Source: Gilliamella sp. Choc4-2
Lineage (GTDB): Bacteria > Pseudomonadota > Gammaproteobacteria > Enterobacterales > Orbaceae
DNA length: 64,000 bases
NCBI RefSeq assembly: GCF_001690355.1
Contig: NZ_LZHG01000001.1
Span: 1 to 64,000, forward strand
Reading direction: 5' to 3'
Shown here: positions 1 through 12,742 of the stretch, in pieces
How the letters are laid out: every line of letters begins with the position of its first letter
How positions within the stretch are numbered: the stretch's first letter is position 1
Notes under the pieces: generated by a model
Database searches by the model: none
Seen by the model: the letters and a program-made list of their open reading frames with translations, nothing else
Told to the model about the DNA's origin: nothing
Position numbers and translations under genes: made by a program

Positions 1-371
1 TCTTTATTCACCGATAATTGGCTAAACTCGGTGATAATGCCATAAACCTTGCGGGTGCTTTTATCATTGGTAAAATCACCCAAGGCACGGATTGCAGAAC
101 TGAGCGCATCGCTTACAACAGAATTAAATGAGAAAGTAGCCGGTTGGTTTAAAAAAGCATCGGTAGATAGGGTTTTATTGGCGCTGGTAAAAGTAATGGT
201 GTAATGCCACAGCTGGTTTAAGGCCTCTTCGCCTTTGACGTTTAACACCGATATAGGAGTGCTGAGTTCATCAATGGTTAGTGTATAACGGTTATGGCTA
301 ACTTTATTTGTTAATTGGCTAAGCAAATCTTTCCCTGCTTGTTCGACGATTTTATCTAAATGTTTTACCAT
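1..371 (-). CDS. vgrG: Type VI secretion tip protein VgrG (N-terminal part, cut by window edge)
   Basis: The reading frame starts at the ATG at 369-371 and is still open at base 1, so only about 123 N-terminal residues are visible. A good Shine-Dalgarno (AGGAG) lies just upstream of the ATG. After a short helical lead (MVKHLDKIVEQAGKD) the sequence has the family pattern of a VgrG/TssI gp27-like start: YTLTIDELSTPISVL, then YTITFTSANK, QPATFSF and VYGIITEFSQLSV. Known of the family: VgrG trimers cap the Hcp tube of the type VI secretion system and carry effectors. Inferred here: the organism has or had a T6SS, with the rest of the gene and any effector beyond the left edge. No other T6SS gene is in the window. 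Confidence 0.8.
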   Translation of the reverse strand, partial: MVKHLDKIVEQAGKDLLSQLTNKVSHNRYTLTIDELSTPISVLNVKGEEALNQLWHYTITFTSANKTLSTDAFLNQPATFSFNSVVSDALSSAIRALGDFTNDKSTRKVYGIITEFSQLSVNK

Positions 372-1088
372 GCGTTCTCCTATCATTCATCCTTTTTAAT
401 TCATAATTTAATCTGATTTTTATTAATATTTCATTGAGTTATTTAGATCTTTAATAATATAGCAGTCAAAAGAGAAAATCATAGCATGGTTTATTTTAAT
501 TAATGCTTTTTCTAACTTATCAATCTATAACATAAAAATTCAAATCGCTTAATATTGATTAATCTATTACAGCAATATAACAACCCCATAAAATCAATAT
601 AACAATGCAATCTTTATAATCGAATTAAATAACCTTAAGGTGTTCGTAATATTTTATTGATTAAATTACATTGATAATCTATTTATTGCTAATAATATAA
701 TTTAACTCATAAAATTTTTCAAATTTTTTTTAGAAAAATGTATTAAACAATTCACAAAATTATTTTAAATAGGATTAATTTTTTGATGAAACTTTAACTT
801 ATATTTAGCGTAACAATGAAGACTAACGTAATAATGCCAATTAGCACCTGTAATTCATTAAAGCGAAAGCTAACTGAATTAATGCAGCATAAGTTTTTTT
901 TGTATGTAATTTAAATAAAATTTTTAGGATAGGAACTTTTACCGAACTAAATGCATCTTGTTTATTATTTGATTTTACATCTGATTTTGATTATTTCCAG
1001 TTACCGCAAACTGATATAAATGATGTGCTAAAAATCATGACTAGTAAAGTTTTAAATCTAAAAATCAGTTTTAACTGTTTTGTAAGCT
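372..1088. other. AT-rich intergenic region, no supported gene
   Basis: About 700 bases between vgrG and tRNA-Leu. It must hold the vgrG promoter but I cannot pick one out. A plus-strand frame stays open from about 890 into the tRNA without a usable start codon (it reads through TELNASCLLFDF and QTDINDVLKIM). It could be the tail of a lost gene, or chance in AT-rich DNA. Confidence 0.4.
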
Positions 1089-1175
1089 TGGTGCCAGTGG
1101 TCGGACTCGAACCGACACGCTTTTAAGGGCGGCGGATTTTGAATCCGCTGCGTCTACCAATTTCGCCACACTGGC
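1089..1175 (-). tRNA. tRNA-Leu (anticodon CAA)
   Basis: Read on the minus strand, the gene begins GCCAGTGTGGCGAAATTGG and ends in an encoded CCA (1089-1091). The acceptor arms GCCAGTG/CACTGGC pair. The anticodon stem GCGGA/TCCGC encloses the loop TTCAAAA, giving anticodon CAA. A long variable arm, as expected for a class II leucine tRNA, and a GGTTCGAGTCC T-arm are present. The length is 87 nt with CCA. Confidence 0.96.
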
Positions 1176-1269
1176 ATTAGAAGTGTAAATAAACTAGAGC
1201 ATTATACTAAGCTGTGTGATATCTGCAATATATATTATAACAAAGCGCTTTGTTTGCCTAAAAATTCGG

Positions 1270-1512
1270 CTACCACTTGCGCTTCCATGCAGGTAGCTTT
1301 TTAAGAATTGTATAAGCGGTTTGTTTTGCAATCGGATAATCAACATTATGTTTTTCGACATAACTTAAGGTTAAATCATGCCATTTTTCATCAAATGTTT
1401 TCATTCTGCCGTCATCATGAGCACAATACTTACAATAATTTTTTGTTATATCATGCAAAGGATAATCACCAATAGATGTCATTGGCATTCCGCATGCAAT
1501 ACACATTTTCAT
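1270..1512 (-). CDS. Small putative zinc-ribbon protein
   Basis: An 80-residue protein. The first 30 residues hold the motif CIACGMPM ... YCKYC, two CxxC pairs at about residues 4-7 and 27-30. This matches the putative zinc-ribbon domain family (PF12674 type), whose members typically start with a CxxCGMP knuckle. The remainder is helical and basic, ending KKLPAWKRKW. The function of these proteins is not known; metal or nucleic-acid binding is inferred from the cysteines only. It is monocistronic, downstream of ydhL on the same strand with a 118-base gap. Confidence 0.7.
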   Translation of the reverse strand: MKMCIACGMPMTSIGDYPLHDITKNYCKYCAHDDGRMKTFDEKWHDLTLSYVEKHNVDYPIAKQTAYTILKKLPAWKRKW

Positions 1513-1630
1513 ATATTGAGTCTCGTTTAATTTAACTAAGGCTTTAAGCTATTTAATATAACAAATTATAAAAGATGCTACTCCGAGCTAAACCAGATTA
1601 CAAGATATAGTTGCAATAAGGTAATATAAA

Positions 1631-1882
1631 TTATAAAGTCAAACTGATTTGTGGTGATTCTTGTGTTGATTGTGAATGTTGTTGACTCAAAAGAATAGAA
1701 CGCTTTCTTTTGGCCCTTTGCTTGCATAAGCGCAATACTTCTTGTTTTTGCGTATTGGAGAAATTTAACCAGTTAAATCTTTCATTTCTTGAACGGTAAC
1801 ACATTTTACAATATCCCTGTTTATCAGTTTCACAAACACGCCTACAGGGACTTTGAATATCAAAGAATTCGATCTGTTCCAA
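1631..1882 (-). CDS. ydhL: DUF1289 protein, YdhL-like
   Basis: An 83-residue protein beginning MEQIEFFDIQSPCRRVCETD, with the DUF1289 arrangement of cysteines SPC..VC....GYCKMCYR, then NERFNWLNFSNTQKQEVLRLCKQR. E. coli YdhL has the same layout (QLEFFPVQSPCRGIC...RDERFNW...KQEVLRLC). The role of the family is unknown; the four cysteines suggest a small metal site. The C-terminal 20 residues are serine/glutamine rich and not conserved. It lies 37 bases downstream of hemA on the same strand and may be read from the hemA transcript. Confidence 0.8.
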   Translation of the reverse strand: MEQIEFFDIQSPCRRVCETDKQGYCKMCYRSRNERFNWLNFSNTQKQEVLRLCKQRAKRKRSILLSQQHSQSTQESPQISLTL

Positions 1883-1919
1883 TTCGTGATACCTCTTTTA
1901 ACGAACACTAATAATTTAA

Positions 1920-3191
1920 TTATTGATCTTTTAAGCCTAACCCCTTACTTAGCACTTTGAAACAATTACCACATTCATGAGTTGCCGCATGAAGCAATGT
2001 TTGCGTAGGTGCATGGATTAATTTATTGGTTAGTTTTCGTGAGAACTTAGCTAAAACATCATCAATATTGGCACCTTGTTTGATTGCATTTAAAGCTTTG
2101 ATTTCTAGCTCTCGTTTAATATTCTCAGCATTATTACGATACTGTTTTACATAATTAATTGCATGACGGGTTTTGAGCCAATCAATAAATTGTTCTGCTT
2201 GTTCTTGAATAATATATTGCGCTTCTTTTGCTGCAATGGCTCTTTGTTCTAGGTTACTTTCTACCATTTTTTGTAAATCATCAACAGTGTAAAGATGTAC
2301 ATTTTCAAGTTGCTTAATTTCTTCTTCAACATCACGCGGTACAGCTATATCTATAAATAACATTTGTCGATAATTTCGTGCCTGTAATGTTCTTTCAACC
2401 ATGCCTTTACCAATAATAGGTAGAGGACTCGCTGTAGAGCTGATAACTATATCAACATCCTTTAATCGATTAGCAATATCAGGTAATGAGATGATCTCAG
2501 CATCCATGGTAGAAGCTAATTTTAAGGCTTTTTCGCGAGTACGGTTAGCAACAATAACATGATTAAAATTATGTGGTTTTAAGTATCTTGAAATAAGTTC
2601 AATTGTTTCGCCTGCACCAACAAGCATTACATTTAATTGATTTGAATCGACAAAAAGGCTACGAGCAACAAGGCAAGCAGCATAGGCAACAGAAGCAGTA
2701 TTAGCACCAATATTTGTTTCTGTTCTGACAATTTTTGCCACATGAAAAATAGTTTGAAACAACTTCTTTAGGTTAGGCGATAAACAATGATTATTTTGTG
2801 CAAAACCATATGCCTGTTTTACTTGTCCTAAAATCTGCGGCTCACCAAGCACCATTGAGTCCATACCACTTGCAACTGACATTAAGTGTTCAACTGCACG
2901 TTGTCCTTGATGCCAATATATAGCTTCTTGATAGCGAGTCATATCTACATTATGGAATTGTCCAAGCCAACGTTCAACCGATCGCTTTAATTTTAGGTGA
3001 TCGGTTTCTTGCTCATAACTTATATAAATTTCAGTGCGATTACAGGTAGATAATATAACACAACCTTCAATTAAAGGATGCTGAAAAAGGCTATACAGCG
3101 CTTTATCGATAATTTCATTAGTAAAGGCAATTTTTTCCCGTAAAGCCACTGGTGCTGTTTTATGATTAACACCTAATATTGTAATAGACAT
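1920..3191 (-). CDS. hemA: Glutamyl-tRNA reductase
   Basis: A 423-residue enzyme that reduces glutamyl-tRNA(Glu) with NADPH to glutamate-1-semialdehyde, the first committed step of C5-pathway tetrapyrrole synthesis. Seen: GVNHKTAPVALREK (7-20), the catalytic cysteine in STCNRTEIY (Cys50), VLGEPQILGQVK (114-125) and the nucleotide-binding VGAGET (191-196). The C-terminal helical dimerisation domain is complete, and the length equals the family norm (about 418). The next enzyme, HemL, is encoded far away at 52585. It is divergent from lolB with 174 bases between the two starts, the arrangement known from enterobacteria (hemA/lolB-ispE). Confidence 0.97.
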   Translation of the reverse strand: MSITILGVNHKTAPVALREKIAFTNEIIDKALYSLFQHPLIEGCVILSTCNRTEIYISYEQETDHLKLKRSVERWLGQFHNVDMTRYQEAIYWHQGQRAVEHLMSVASGMDSMVLGEPQILGQVKQAYGFAQNNHCLSPNLKKLFQTIFHVAKIVRTETNIGANTASVAYAACLVARSLFVDSNQLNVMLVGAGETIELISRYLKPHNFNHVIVANRTREKALKLASTMDAEIISLPDIANRLKDVDIVISSTASPLPIIGKGMVERTLQARNYRQMLFIDIAVPRDVEEEIKQLENVHLYTVDDLQKMVESNLEQRAIAAKEAQYIIQEQAEQFIDWLKTRHAINYVKQYRNNAENIKRELEIKALNAIKQGANIDDVLAKFSRKLTNKLIHAPTQTLLHAATHECGNCFKVLSKGLGLKDQ

Positions 3192-3365
3192 TGCATTTTT
3201 CTTTTATAATCGTTTATAAGACATAACTTTTTTACTAAGTGTCTTGTTGCCGACATTATACATAAAAAAATATTAAACGTTAATTGACAGTTACTTTTTC
3301 TATTCAACTTATTATCAGTTATAATGTTGCAATCTAATGTGCATAAACAACTAACGAGTTATTTT

Positions 3366-3980
3366 ATGTTTAAATTTAAATATATATTGATAGTAATGCC
3401 TTTATTGCTTAGTGCATGTCAAATAACACCTAAAGACGTTACATCTATTCAACAACAATGGCAAATTCATCAAGAAGATTTAAAACAAATAAATACTTTT
3501 CAAGTTAATGGAAGCATTGCGTATTTTAGCGACAAAAGTCGTAACTATGGACGTTTTTTAATTATTCAACAATCTGTTGATCGTTATGGAATTAAGCTTA
3601 CAACACCACTTGGTGGTAATATTTTCACTTTAAAAGTAGATACTAATTATGCGGAATTAATAGATCGAAATGGCTATCGTTACATCGATAATAATGTTGA
3701 AAATCTAATAAGAAAGATCTCGAATATTAATATTCCCCTTAATTCGTTACATGATTGGCTAAAAGGGTATTCTAATGATATTGCTAATGATAAATTAGAT
3801 AATGCTGGTCGGTTAATATCGACCTCATTTATGCAAGATAGCAAAAAATGGAATGTAAAAATTGCAAATTACATAGCTTACTCATTAAAAAATAGAAATA
3901 TAGATATGCCGGCAACAATTGAGCTTACCCATGATGATGAACGCATCCGTTTAAAAATTGATAAGTGGATATTAAAATAA
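3366..3980 (+). CDS. lolB: Outer-membrane lipoprotein receptor LolB
   Basis: LolB takes lipoproteins from the periplasmic carrier LolA and inserts them into the outer membrane. I start it at the ATG at 3366, not at the in-frame ATG at 3324, because MFKFKYILIVMPLLLSAC then forms a clean lipoprotein signal with lipobox LSAC and Cys18 as the lipidated residue. This gives 204 residues, close to E. coli LolB (207). Supporting family sequence includes QWQIHQEDLKQINTFQVNGS, LTTPLGGNIFTL and LHDWLKGYS. It is followed after 13 bases by ispE, so the two form an operon, as in enterobacteria. Confidence 0.93.
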   Translation: MFKFKYILIVMPLLLSACQITPKDVTSIQQQWQIHQEDLKQINTFQVNGSIAYFSDKSRNYGRFLIIQQSVDRYGIKLTTPLGGNIFTLKVDTNYAELIDRNGYRYIDNNVENLIRKISNINIPLNSLHDWLKGYSNDIANDKLDNAGRLISTSFMQDSKKWNVKIANYIAYSLKNRNIDMPATIELTHDDERIRLKIDKWILK

Positions 3981-3993
3981 TAAGGATTTTTTT

Positions 3994-4839
3994 ATGAAAC
4001 AATGGTTATCACCAGCTAAATTAAATCTATTTTTGTATATTACAGGTCGTCGTCCTGATAATTATCATAACTTACAAACCTTGTTTCAATTTATTGATTA
4101 TTATGATAAATTATCATTCACTTTACGCAAAGACGGAGTGATAAATTTAAATACCACATTTTTTCAAATTCCAACACATAAAAACTTAATTGTTATTGCG
4201 GCCGAATGTTTAAAATCTTATGTTAATCAACAGAATTTAGGTGTTGATATCACTATTGAAAAAAAAATACCCATGGGGGGAGGGCTTGGTGGCGCATCAT
4301 CAAATGCAGCAACTGTTTTGGTTGCCTTAAATCAACTATGGCAATTGAACTTATCAAACGATATATTAATGAATATTGGACGAAAAATTGGCGCAGATGT
4401 TCCCATTTTTATTTATGGTCACGCAGCTTATGCTCAAGGTATAGGTGATCAGTTTGAAATCGTCAATATTCCTGAATATTGGTATTTAATCACCTATCCT
4501 AATATTGAAATTTCCACCGTCAAAGTATTTAATGATCCACAACTTAAGCGTGATACGCCGTTTCGTAATCTTGAGGAGTTACTGTCATTAGCATTAGATG
4601 ATTTTAGTAATGATTGTGAGCCAATTGTACGTAAACGTTATTCTAAAGTGGACGAACTTATAACATTTCTTTCGCAATTTGCACCTACCCGATTAACTGG
4701 TACTGGAGCATGCGTTTTTACTCGTTGTAACTCCAAAGAGCAAGCTAAAAAAATCCAAGCACAGTTAAGCAAATTGTCTGTTCAAAGCTTTATTGCGAAA
4801 TCATTAAATACATCTCCTTTATACTCAAATTTAATATAA
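3994..4839 (+). CDS. ispE: 4-diphosphocytidyl-2-C-methyl-D-erythritol kinase
   Basis: A GHMP-superfamily kinase of the non-mevalonate (MEP) isoprenoid pathway that phosphorylates CDP-methylerythritol at the 2-hydroxyl. Seen: the N-terminal substrate segment SPAKLNLFLYITGRRPDNYH with the catalytic lysine region, the glycine-rich ATP loop PMGGGLGGASSNAA (93-106) and the C-terminal GHMP motif LTGTGACVFT. The 281 residues match the family (about 283). It starts 13 bases after the lolB stop with a weak AAGGA upstream. In E. coli prs follows; here it is followed by non-coding DNA and the his leader. Confidence 0.96.
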   Translation: MKQWLSPAKLNLFLYITGRRPDNYHNLQTLFQFIDYYDKLSFTLRKDGVINLNTTFFQIPTHKNLIVIAAECLKSYVNQQNLGVDITIEKKIPMGGGLGGASSNAATVLVALNQLWQLNLSNDILMNIGRKIGADVPIFIYGHAAYAQGIGDQFEIVNIPEYWYLITYPNIEISTVKVFNDPQLKRDTPFRNLEELLSLALDDFSNDCEPIVRKRYSKVDELITFLSQFAPTRLTGTGACVFTRCNSKEQAKKIQAQLSKLSVQSFIAKSLNTSPLYSNLI

Positions 4840-5387
4840 AATTGAATATCACATATTATGTGACAAGTAATAACCTCTGTTGCAATTTTTAAATAATTAT
4901 TCATTGATGTTAATTTGCTGATTTATAGGAAAATAAAAATAAAACAATATAAAACTGATTTAGTTTTATTAGGTGATGATCGCTATAATGTATCATCCTA
5001 GATGCTCATAAAGCTGCAAAACAACCGACACGTTATTTTTTGATTACTTCTTTATCATTCTTTTTCTAAAAATGATATATATTAAACCAACATATACCGT
5101 TAAAAAAATTGGCTACCTTTTAGACTTTATTAAAATTTATGAAATTTTAATTGATAATTATTATTTTATAAAAAACTGTTTTCAAATAAAAAGTTAGCAC
5201 ATTTTTTCAAAAAATTACTGATATAAAGCCAATTAGTAATGAAAACAAGTTATATAATTGTAATCAATAAACAACTATTTTTGGATTGATTTATCGAAAA
5301 TTTGTAAAAATTGTTGCTAGCTAGAAATTTATGTTATATATTGTATAGCAGTATTGATAATTAATTAACTTATTGGCTTTTGATTTT
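4840..5387. other. Non-coding region between ispE and the his leader
   Basis: About 550 very AT-rich bases with no open frame I can support. The his promoter must lie near its right end. A stretch around 5336-5365 (TTATATATTGTATAGCAG...TTGATAATTAATT) contains several -10-like hexamers, but I cannot choose one with confidence. There is no obvious terminator after ispE. Confidence 0.4.
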
Positions 5388-5453
5388 ATGATTTGTTTTT
5401 GCATTTTTATTACTAGTTTTGTTGCTAAACACCACCACCACCATCATTCCTGA
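5388..5453 (+). CDS. hisL: his operon leader peptide
   Basis: A 21-residue ORF, MICFCIFITSFVAKHHHHHHS, with six consecutive histidine codons (CAC x4, CAT x2; 5430-5447) just before the serine and stop. This is the classical sensor of the histidine attenuator: ribosome stalling at the His run when His-tRNA is scarce favours an antiterminator. E. coli HisL has seven His codons in 16 residues, so the layout is the same with a longer N-terminus. It lies upstream of, and in line with, the structures at 5457-5553 and hisG. Confidence 0.88.
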   Translation: MICFCIFITSFVAKHHHHHHS

Positions 5454-5456
5454 ATA

Positions 5457-5553
5457 GTCTTCGGGCGATTGGTGCTGGAAGACTTTGGTCTTCCGGTGAT
5501 ATCGCAAAAACAAATAGAAAACCCTCGGAAGATCAAACTTCCGAGGGTTTTTT
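5457..5553 (+). terminator. his attenuator (competing hairpins and intrinsic terminator)
   Basis: The terminator stem is ACCCTCGGAA (5521-5530) with TTCCGAGGGT (5539-5548), loop GATCAAAC, followed by a T run. Upstream, GGAAGAC (5477-5483) pairs with GTCTTCC (5488-5494). GGTCTTCCG (5486-5494) can instead pair with CGGAAGATC (5525-5533), which would break the terminator. GTCTTC at 5457-5462 can also pair with GAAGAC at 5478-5483. These alternatives reproduce the pause/antiterminator/terminator logic of the enterobacterial his leader. The pairings are read directly from the sequence; the regulatory behaviour is inferred. Confidence 0.88.
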
Positions 5554-5595
5554 GTTTGTGGTTTATAAATTTTTTAGATAACTTTGGAGAAAAAT

Positions 5596-6495
5596 ATGTT
5601 GGATAATTCGCGTTTACGCATTGCTATGCAAAAGTCAGGTCGATTAAGTGACGAATCAAAAAAGTTACTTGCCCAATGTGGTATTAAAATTAATCTTCAA
5701 GAACAACGTTTGATCGCTTTTGCTGAAAATATGCCCATTGATATCTTGCGTGTTCGTGACGACGATATCCCCGGACTGGTTATTGATGGCGTTGTCGATA
5801 TTGGGATTGTCGGCGAAAATGTTTTAGAGGAGGAAGTATTAGATAGGCAGGCCGAAGGCGAAGATCCACAATTTAAAAAATTGCGCAGTTTAGATTTTGG
5901 TGGCTGTCGGTTGTCGATCGCAGCACCGCGTGATTTTGAGTATACAGGACCAGAATGTTTAAATGATTTGCGTATTGCCACCACTTACCCTCACCTACTC
6001 CGCCGTTATCTTGCTCAATATAATATTAACTTTAAAACCTGTTTGCTTAATGGTTCGGTCGAAGTTGCCCCTCGGGCTGGGCTCGCCGATGTAATTTGTG
6101 ATTTGGTTTCGAGTGGTGCAACGCTTGAGGCCAATGGACTAAAAGAGATTGAAGTTATCTATAAATCAAAAGCCTGCTTAATTCAACGTCAAGGAGAAAT
6201 GTCGCCAATAAAACAGGCGTTAATCGATAAAATCATGACACGCATTCAAGGCGTTATTCAAGCTCGTGAATCCAAATATATTATGCTTCACGCCCCTACT
6301 GAGGTGTTAGATGATATTGTTGCGCTATTACCGGGGGCCGAAAACCCAACCATTTTACCGTTAACGGGCGAGCAAAATCGTGTTGCGCTACATATGGTGA
6401 GTAGTGAATCTCTTTTTTGGGAAACCATGGAAAAATTAAAAACATTAGGCGCAAGTTCAATTCTTGTATTACCAATTGAAAAAATGATGGAGTAA
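5596..6495 (+). CDS. hisG: ATP phosphoribosyltransferase (HisG, long form)
   Basis: First enzyme of histidine synthesis: ATP + PRPP to phosphoribosyl-ATP, feedback-inhibited by histidine. I use the ATG at 5596, preceded by GGAGA, instead of the TTG at 5584; this gives 299 residues, exactly the E. coli length. Seen: [23 protein letters not shown] (52-62), [14 protein letters not shown] and the PRPP-binding [16 protein letters not shown] (167-182). The C-terminal third is the ACT-like regulatory domain of the long form, so no HisZ is needed. It is the first gene of an operon running to 12666. Confidence 0.97.
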   Translation: MLDNSRLRIAMQKSGRLSDESKKLLAQCGIKINLQEQRLIAFAENMPIDILRVRDDDIPGLVIDGVVDIGIVGENVLEEEVLDRQAEGEDPQFKKLRSLDFGGCRLSIAAPRDFEYTGPECLNDLRIATTYPHLLRRYLAQYNINFKTCLLNGSVEVAPRAGLADVICDLVSSGATLEANGLKEIEVIYKSKACLIQRQGEMSPIKQALIDKIMTRIQGVIQARESKYIMLHAPTEVLDDIVALLPGAENPTILPLTGEQNRVALHMVSSESLFWETMEKLKTLGASSILVLPIEKMME

Positions 6496-6499
6496 TAAT

Positions 6500-7801
6500 A
6501 TGAAACTCTCTTATTGGCAACAATGTACTAACGAACAACAAAAAGCGCTACTAACTCGCCCTGCAATTACTGCTTCTGATTCGATTAGTCAATCGGTAAC
6601 TGATATTTTGGGTCAAGTTAAACAAAATGGTGATGAGGCATTAAAAACGCTTAGTAACAAGTTTGATAAAGTTCAGATCAAGCAAATTAAATTAACTCAA
6701 GATGAAATTAAAGCTGCAACTTGCCGAGTTAATTCAGAATTGAAACAAGCTATGCAACTTGCTGTTTCTAATATCGAAAAATTCCACCTAGCTCAAGTAA
6801 AACAAGCTATTACAGTTGAAACAATGCCAGGTATAAATTGTCAGCAAGTGACTCGCCCAATTGAATCAGTAGGACTATATATTCCTGGTGGCTCAGCACC
6901 TTTATTATCAACCGTATTAATGCTAGCAATCCCTGCAAAAATTGCAGGATGTAGTAAAGTTATTTTATGCTCGCCTCCTCCGATTGCTGATGAAATATTA
7001 TATGCGGCTGAACTTTGTGGCGTGACCGAAGTTTACCAGCTTGGTGGAGCCCAAGCAATTGCAGCTATGGCATTTGGTACTGAATCAGTGCCTAAAGTAG
7101 CTAAGATTTTTGGTCCTGGAAATGCTTACGTTACCGAAGCCAAACGCCAAGTTAGTCAACGCCTTGATGGCGCAGCCATTGATATGCCTGCAGGTCCATC
7201 TGAAGTATTAGTCATTGCTGATAGTTCGGCTAATCCAGCTTTTATTGCAGCCGATCTTTTGTCGCAAGCTGAACATGGTCCTGATTCACAAGTTATTTTG
7301 TTAACACCTGATGAAAAAATAGCACAAGCAGTATCGATTGAAGTCGATAAACAACTTACGCAACTATCCCGCCAGAATATCGCTGAAAAATCATTGCAAG
7401 AAAGTCGCCTTATTGTAACTAAAGATTTGGATGAATGTGTTGCTATTAGTAATCGCTATGGTCCCGAACACTTAATTATTCAAACTGCAAATGTGGATGA
7501 ATTAGTTGAGCAAATTACTAGTGCTGGCTCAATCTTTTTAGGGGATTGGTCACCGGAGTCAGCAGGTGATTATGCATCAGGAACCAATCATGTATTACCA
7601 ACTTATGGTTATACAGCCACATATTCTAGTCTTGGGCTTGCTGATTTTCAAAAACGTATGACGGTGCAAAAATTAACACCAGAAGGATTAAAAGCAATAG
7701 GTAATGCCGTTGAGCTTATGGCAGAGGCTGAACAACTCACCGCTCATAAACAAGCAGTTAGTCTTCGTTTATCGGTATTAAATTCAATAAATCAAAAATA
7801 G
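6500..7801 (+). CDS. hisD: Histidinol dehydrogenase
   Basis: A zinc enzyme doing the last two steps: L-histidinol to histidinal to histidine with 2 NAD+. It has 433 residues (E. coli 434). Seen: [15 protein letters not shown] (about 128-141), [14 protein letters not shown] (205-218), [14 protein letters not shown] (228-241), the metal/catalytic [12 protein letters not shown] (253-264) and YGPEHLII. It starts 4 bases after the hisG stop, so the pair is probably translationally coupled. Confidence 0.97.
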   Translation: MKLSYWQQCTNEQQKALLTRPAITASDSISQSVTDILGQVKQNGDEALKTLSNKFDKVQIKQIKLTQDEIKAATCRVNSELKQAMQLAVSNIEKFHLAQVKQAITVETMPGINCQQVTRPIESVGLYIPGGSAPLLSTVLMLAIPAKIAGCSKVILCSPPPIADEILYAAELCGVTEVYQLGGAQAIAAMAFGTESVPKVAKIFGPGNAYVTEAKRQVSQRLDGAAIDMPAGPSEVLVIADSSANPAFIAADLLSQAEHGPDSQVILLTPDEKIAQAVSIEVDKQLTQLSRQNIAEKSLQESRLIVTKDLDECVAISNRYGPEHLIIQTANVDELVEQITSAGSIFLGDWSPESAGDYASGTNHVLPTYGYTATYSSLGLADFQKRMTVQKLTPEGLKAIGNAVELMAEAEQLTAHKQAVSLRLSVLNSINQK

Positions 7802-8869
<1,068 letters not shown>

Positions 8870-8877
8870 GAGCAAAA

Positions 8878-9945
8878 ATGTTACAAAAGTACTTATTTAT
8901 TGATCGAGATGGCACACTAATTACTGAACCTCCGGTTGATTTTCAGGTTGATCAGTTTGAAAAATTGGTTTTTGAACCTAATGTGATCCCAGCCCTACTC
9001 AAGCTACAAACTGCGGGATACCATTTAGTGATGGTCACTAATCAAGATGGGCTCGGGACTAGTAGCTATCCACAGGCTGATTTTGATGGTCCACACAATT
9101 TGATGATGCAGATTTTTAAATCGCAAGGTGTTAATTTTGAGGATGTCTTAATTTGCCCACACTTTCCAGAAGATAATTGTGAGTGTCGTAAGCCGAAAAT
9201 CCAATTAGTTTTGCCATATCTTACTAGTGGTAAATTAGATAAACAAAACAGTTATGTTATTGGTGACAGGGTCACTGATATTCAATTGGCTGAAAACATG
9301 CAAATCCAAGGATTACGATATCATCCTGAAAATTTAAACTGGGACGAAATCGCCCAACGATTAACCATTAAAGATCGTTATGCAAAAGTTAAACGCAATA
9401 CCAAAGAAACTAAAATACTTGTTGAAGTGTGGCTTGATCGCCAAGGTGGCAGTCAAATTAATACTGGAGTTGGTTTTTTTGATCATATGCTCGATCAAAT
9501 TGCAACTCATGGCGGAATTAAACTCAATATCCAAGTTGATGGTGATTTACATATTGATGATCATCATACCATAGAAGACACTGGACTAGCTTTAGGAGAG
9601 GCACTAAAAATAGCACTAGGTGATAAACGTGGTATTACTCGTTATGCCTCAGTTATCCCTATGGACGAGTGTTTAGCTAAATGTGCAATAGATATTTCAG
9701 GACGCCCTTATCTAAAATTTAAAGCAGAGTTTACTCACCCTAAAGTTGGCGATATGAGCACGCAAATGGTAGAACATTTCTTTTACTCAATTAGTTATGC
9801 TATGGCTATTACATTGCATATTGAAACAGAAGGCGATAATGATCATCATAAAGTAGAAAGTTTATTTAAAGCTTTTGCTAGAACATTAAAACAAGCCATC
9901 AAAATTGAAAGTGACCGATTACCAAGCTCAAAAGGAGTACTATAA
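8878..9945 (+). CDS. hisB: Bifunctional histidinol-phosphatase / imidazoleglycerol-phosphate dehydratase
   Basis: A 355-residue fusion enzyme, the same length as E. coli HisB. The N-terminal HAD phosphatase carries DRDGTL (9-14), MVTNQDGLG and a zinc-binding [15 protein letters not shown] loop. The C-terminal dehydratase (from about residue 167) has [32 protein letters not shown] and [21 protein letters not shown], with the paired histidines of the manganese sites. The fusion is typical of enterobacteria and Pasteurellaceae. The bases at 9263-9275 match the MatP site consensus at 12 of 13 positions (see findings). The stop directly abuts the hisH start. Confidence 0.97.
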   Translation: MLQKYLFIDRDGTLITEPPVDFQVDQFEKLVFEPNVIPALLKLQTAGYHLVMVTNQDGLGTSSYPQADFDGPHNLMMQIFKSQGVNFEDVLICPHFPEDNCECRKPKIQLVLPYLTSGKLDKQNSYVIGDRVTDIQLAENMQIQGLRYHPENLNWDEIAQRLTIKDRYAKVKRNTKETKILVEVWLDRQGGSQINTGVGFFDHMLDQIATHGGIKLNIQVDGDLHIDDHHTIEDTGLALGEALKIALGDKRGITRYASVIPMDECLAKCAIDISGRPYLKFKAEFTHPKVGDMSTQMVEHFFYSISYAMAITLHIETEGDNDHHKVESLFKAFARTLKQAIKIESDRLPSSKGVL

Positions 9946-12039
<2,094 letters not shown>

Positions 12040-12046
<7 letters not shown>

Positions 12047-12666
12047 CGCAAAATTGCAATACCCAATTAGATTTACAACAACTGGATTGGCAAAAAGTGG
12101 ATAATTTAATGCCGGTCATTATTCAGCATTATGTTTCGGGTGATGTGTTAATGCTTGGCTATATGAATCAAGAAGCGTTAGCACAAACACAAAATAGCGG
12201 CAAAGTCACTTTTTATTCACGAACCAAACAGCGCCTTTGGACAAAAGGCGAAACTTCTGGCAATTTTCTTAATGTTGTGAGTATTTCAACTGATTGTGAT
12301 AATGATACGTTATTGATTTTAGTTGATCCAGTTGGTCCAACTTGCCATACCGGTTCAACAAGTTGTTTTGCTTCGACTAAAACCCAATGGGGATTTTTGT
12401 TTGAATTAGAGCAGATAATTGCTGGGCGTAAAAATGCCGATCCTCAGTCATCATATACCGCAAAACTGTATCATGACGGCACTAAACGCATAGCCCAAAA
12501 AGTGGGAGAAGAAGGCGTTGAAACAGCCCTTGCGGCAACAGTTAATGACCGCGAGGAACTAAAAAATGAATCTGCCGATTTAATTTATCATTTATTAGTT
12601 TTACTCCAAGACCAAAATCTGTCTTTACAAGATGTCATTGGTATTTTAAAAGCAAGACATAAATAG
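12040..12666 (+). CDS. hisI: Bifunctional phosphoribosyl-AMP cyclohydrolase / phosphoribosyl-ATP pyrophosphatase
   Basis: A HisIE fusion performing the second and third steps of histidine synthesis. The N-terminal cyclohydrolase part has [33 protein letters not shown]-type sequence and the zinc ligands in STDCDND and [12 protein letters not shown]. The C-terminal pyrophosphatase part (about 118-208) has [28 protein letters not shown] and [11 protein letters not shown]. It has 208 residues (E. coli 203). It is the last gene of the operon, followed by a terminator. Confidence 0.96.
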
Positions 12667-12679
12667 TTATAATCCATCC

Positions 12680-12712
12680 AAAGTGCGAGTTATATCGCAC
12701 TTTGTTTCAATT
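12680..12712 (+). terminator. Intrinsic terminator after the his operon
   Basis: Perfect stem AAAGTGCGA (12680-12688) / TCGCACTTT (12695-12703) with a six-base loop, followed by GTTTCAATTTTTTT. It lies between the convergent hisI and cysB genes and may serve both. Confidence 0.85.
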
Positions 12713-12742
12713 TTTTTATTCTCATAAAAAAGATAGAATAAA

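Noticed and set aside
5427-5453. The six-histidine run as a possible engineered His tag
   Set aside because: It lies in a leader peptide directly before competing hairpins and the his operon, which is the natural attenuator arrangement.
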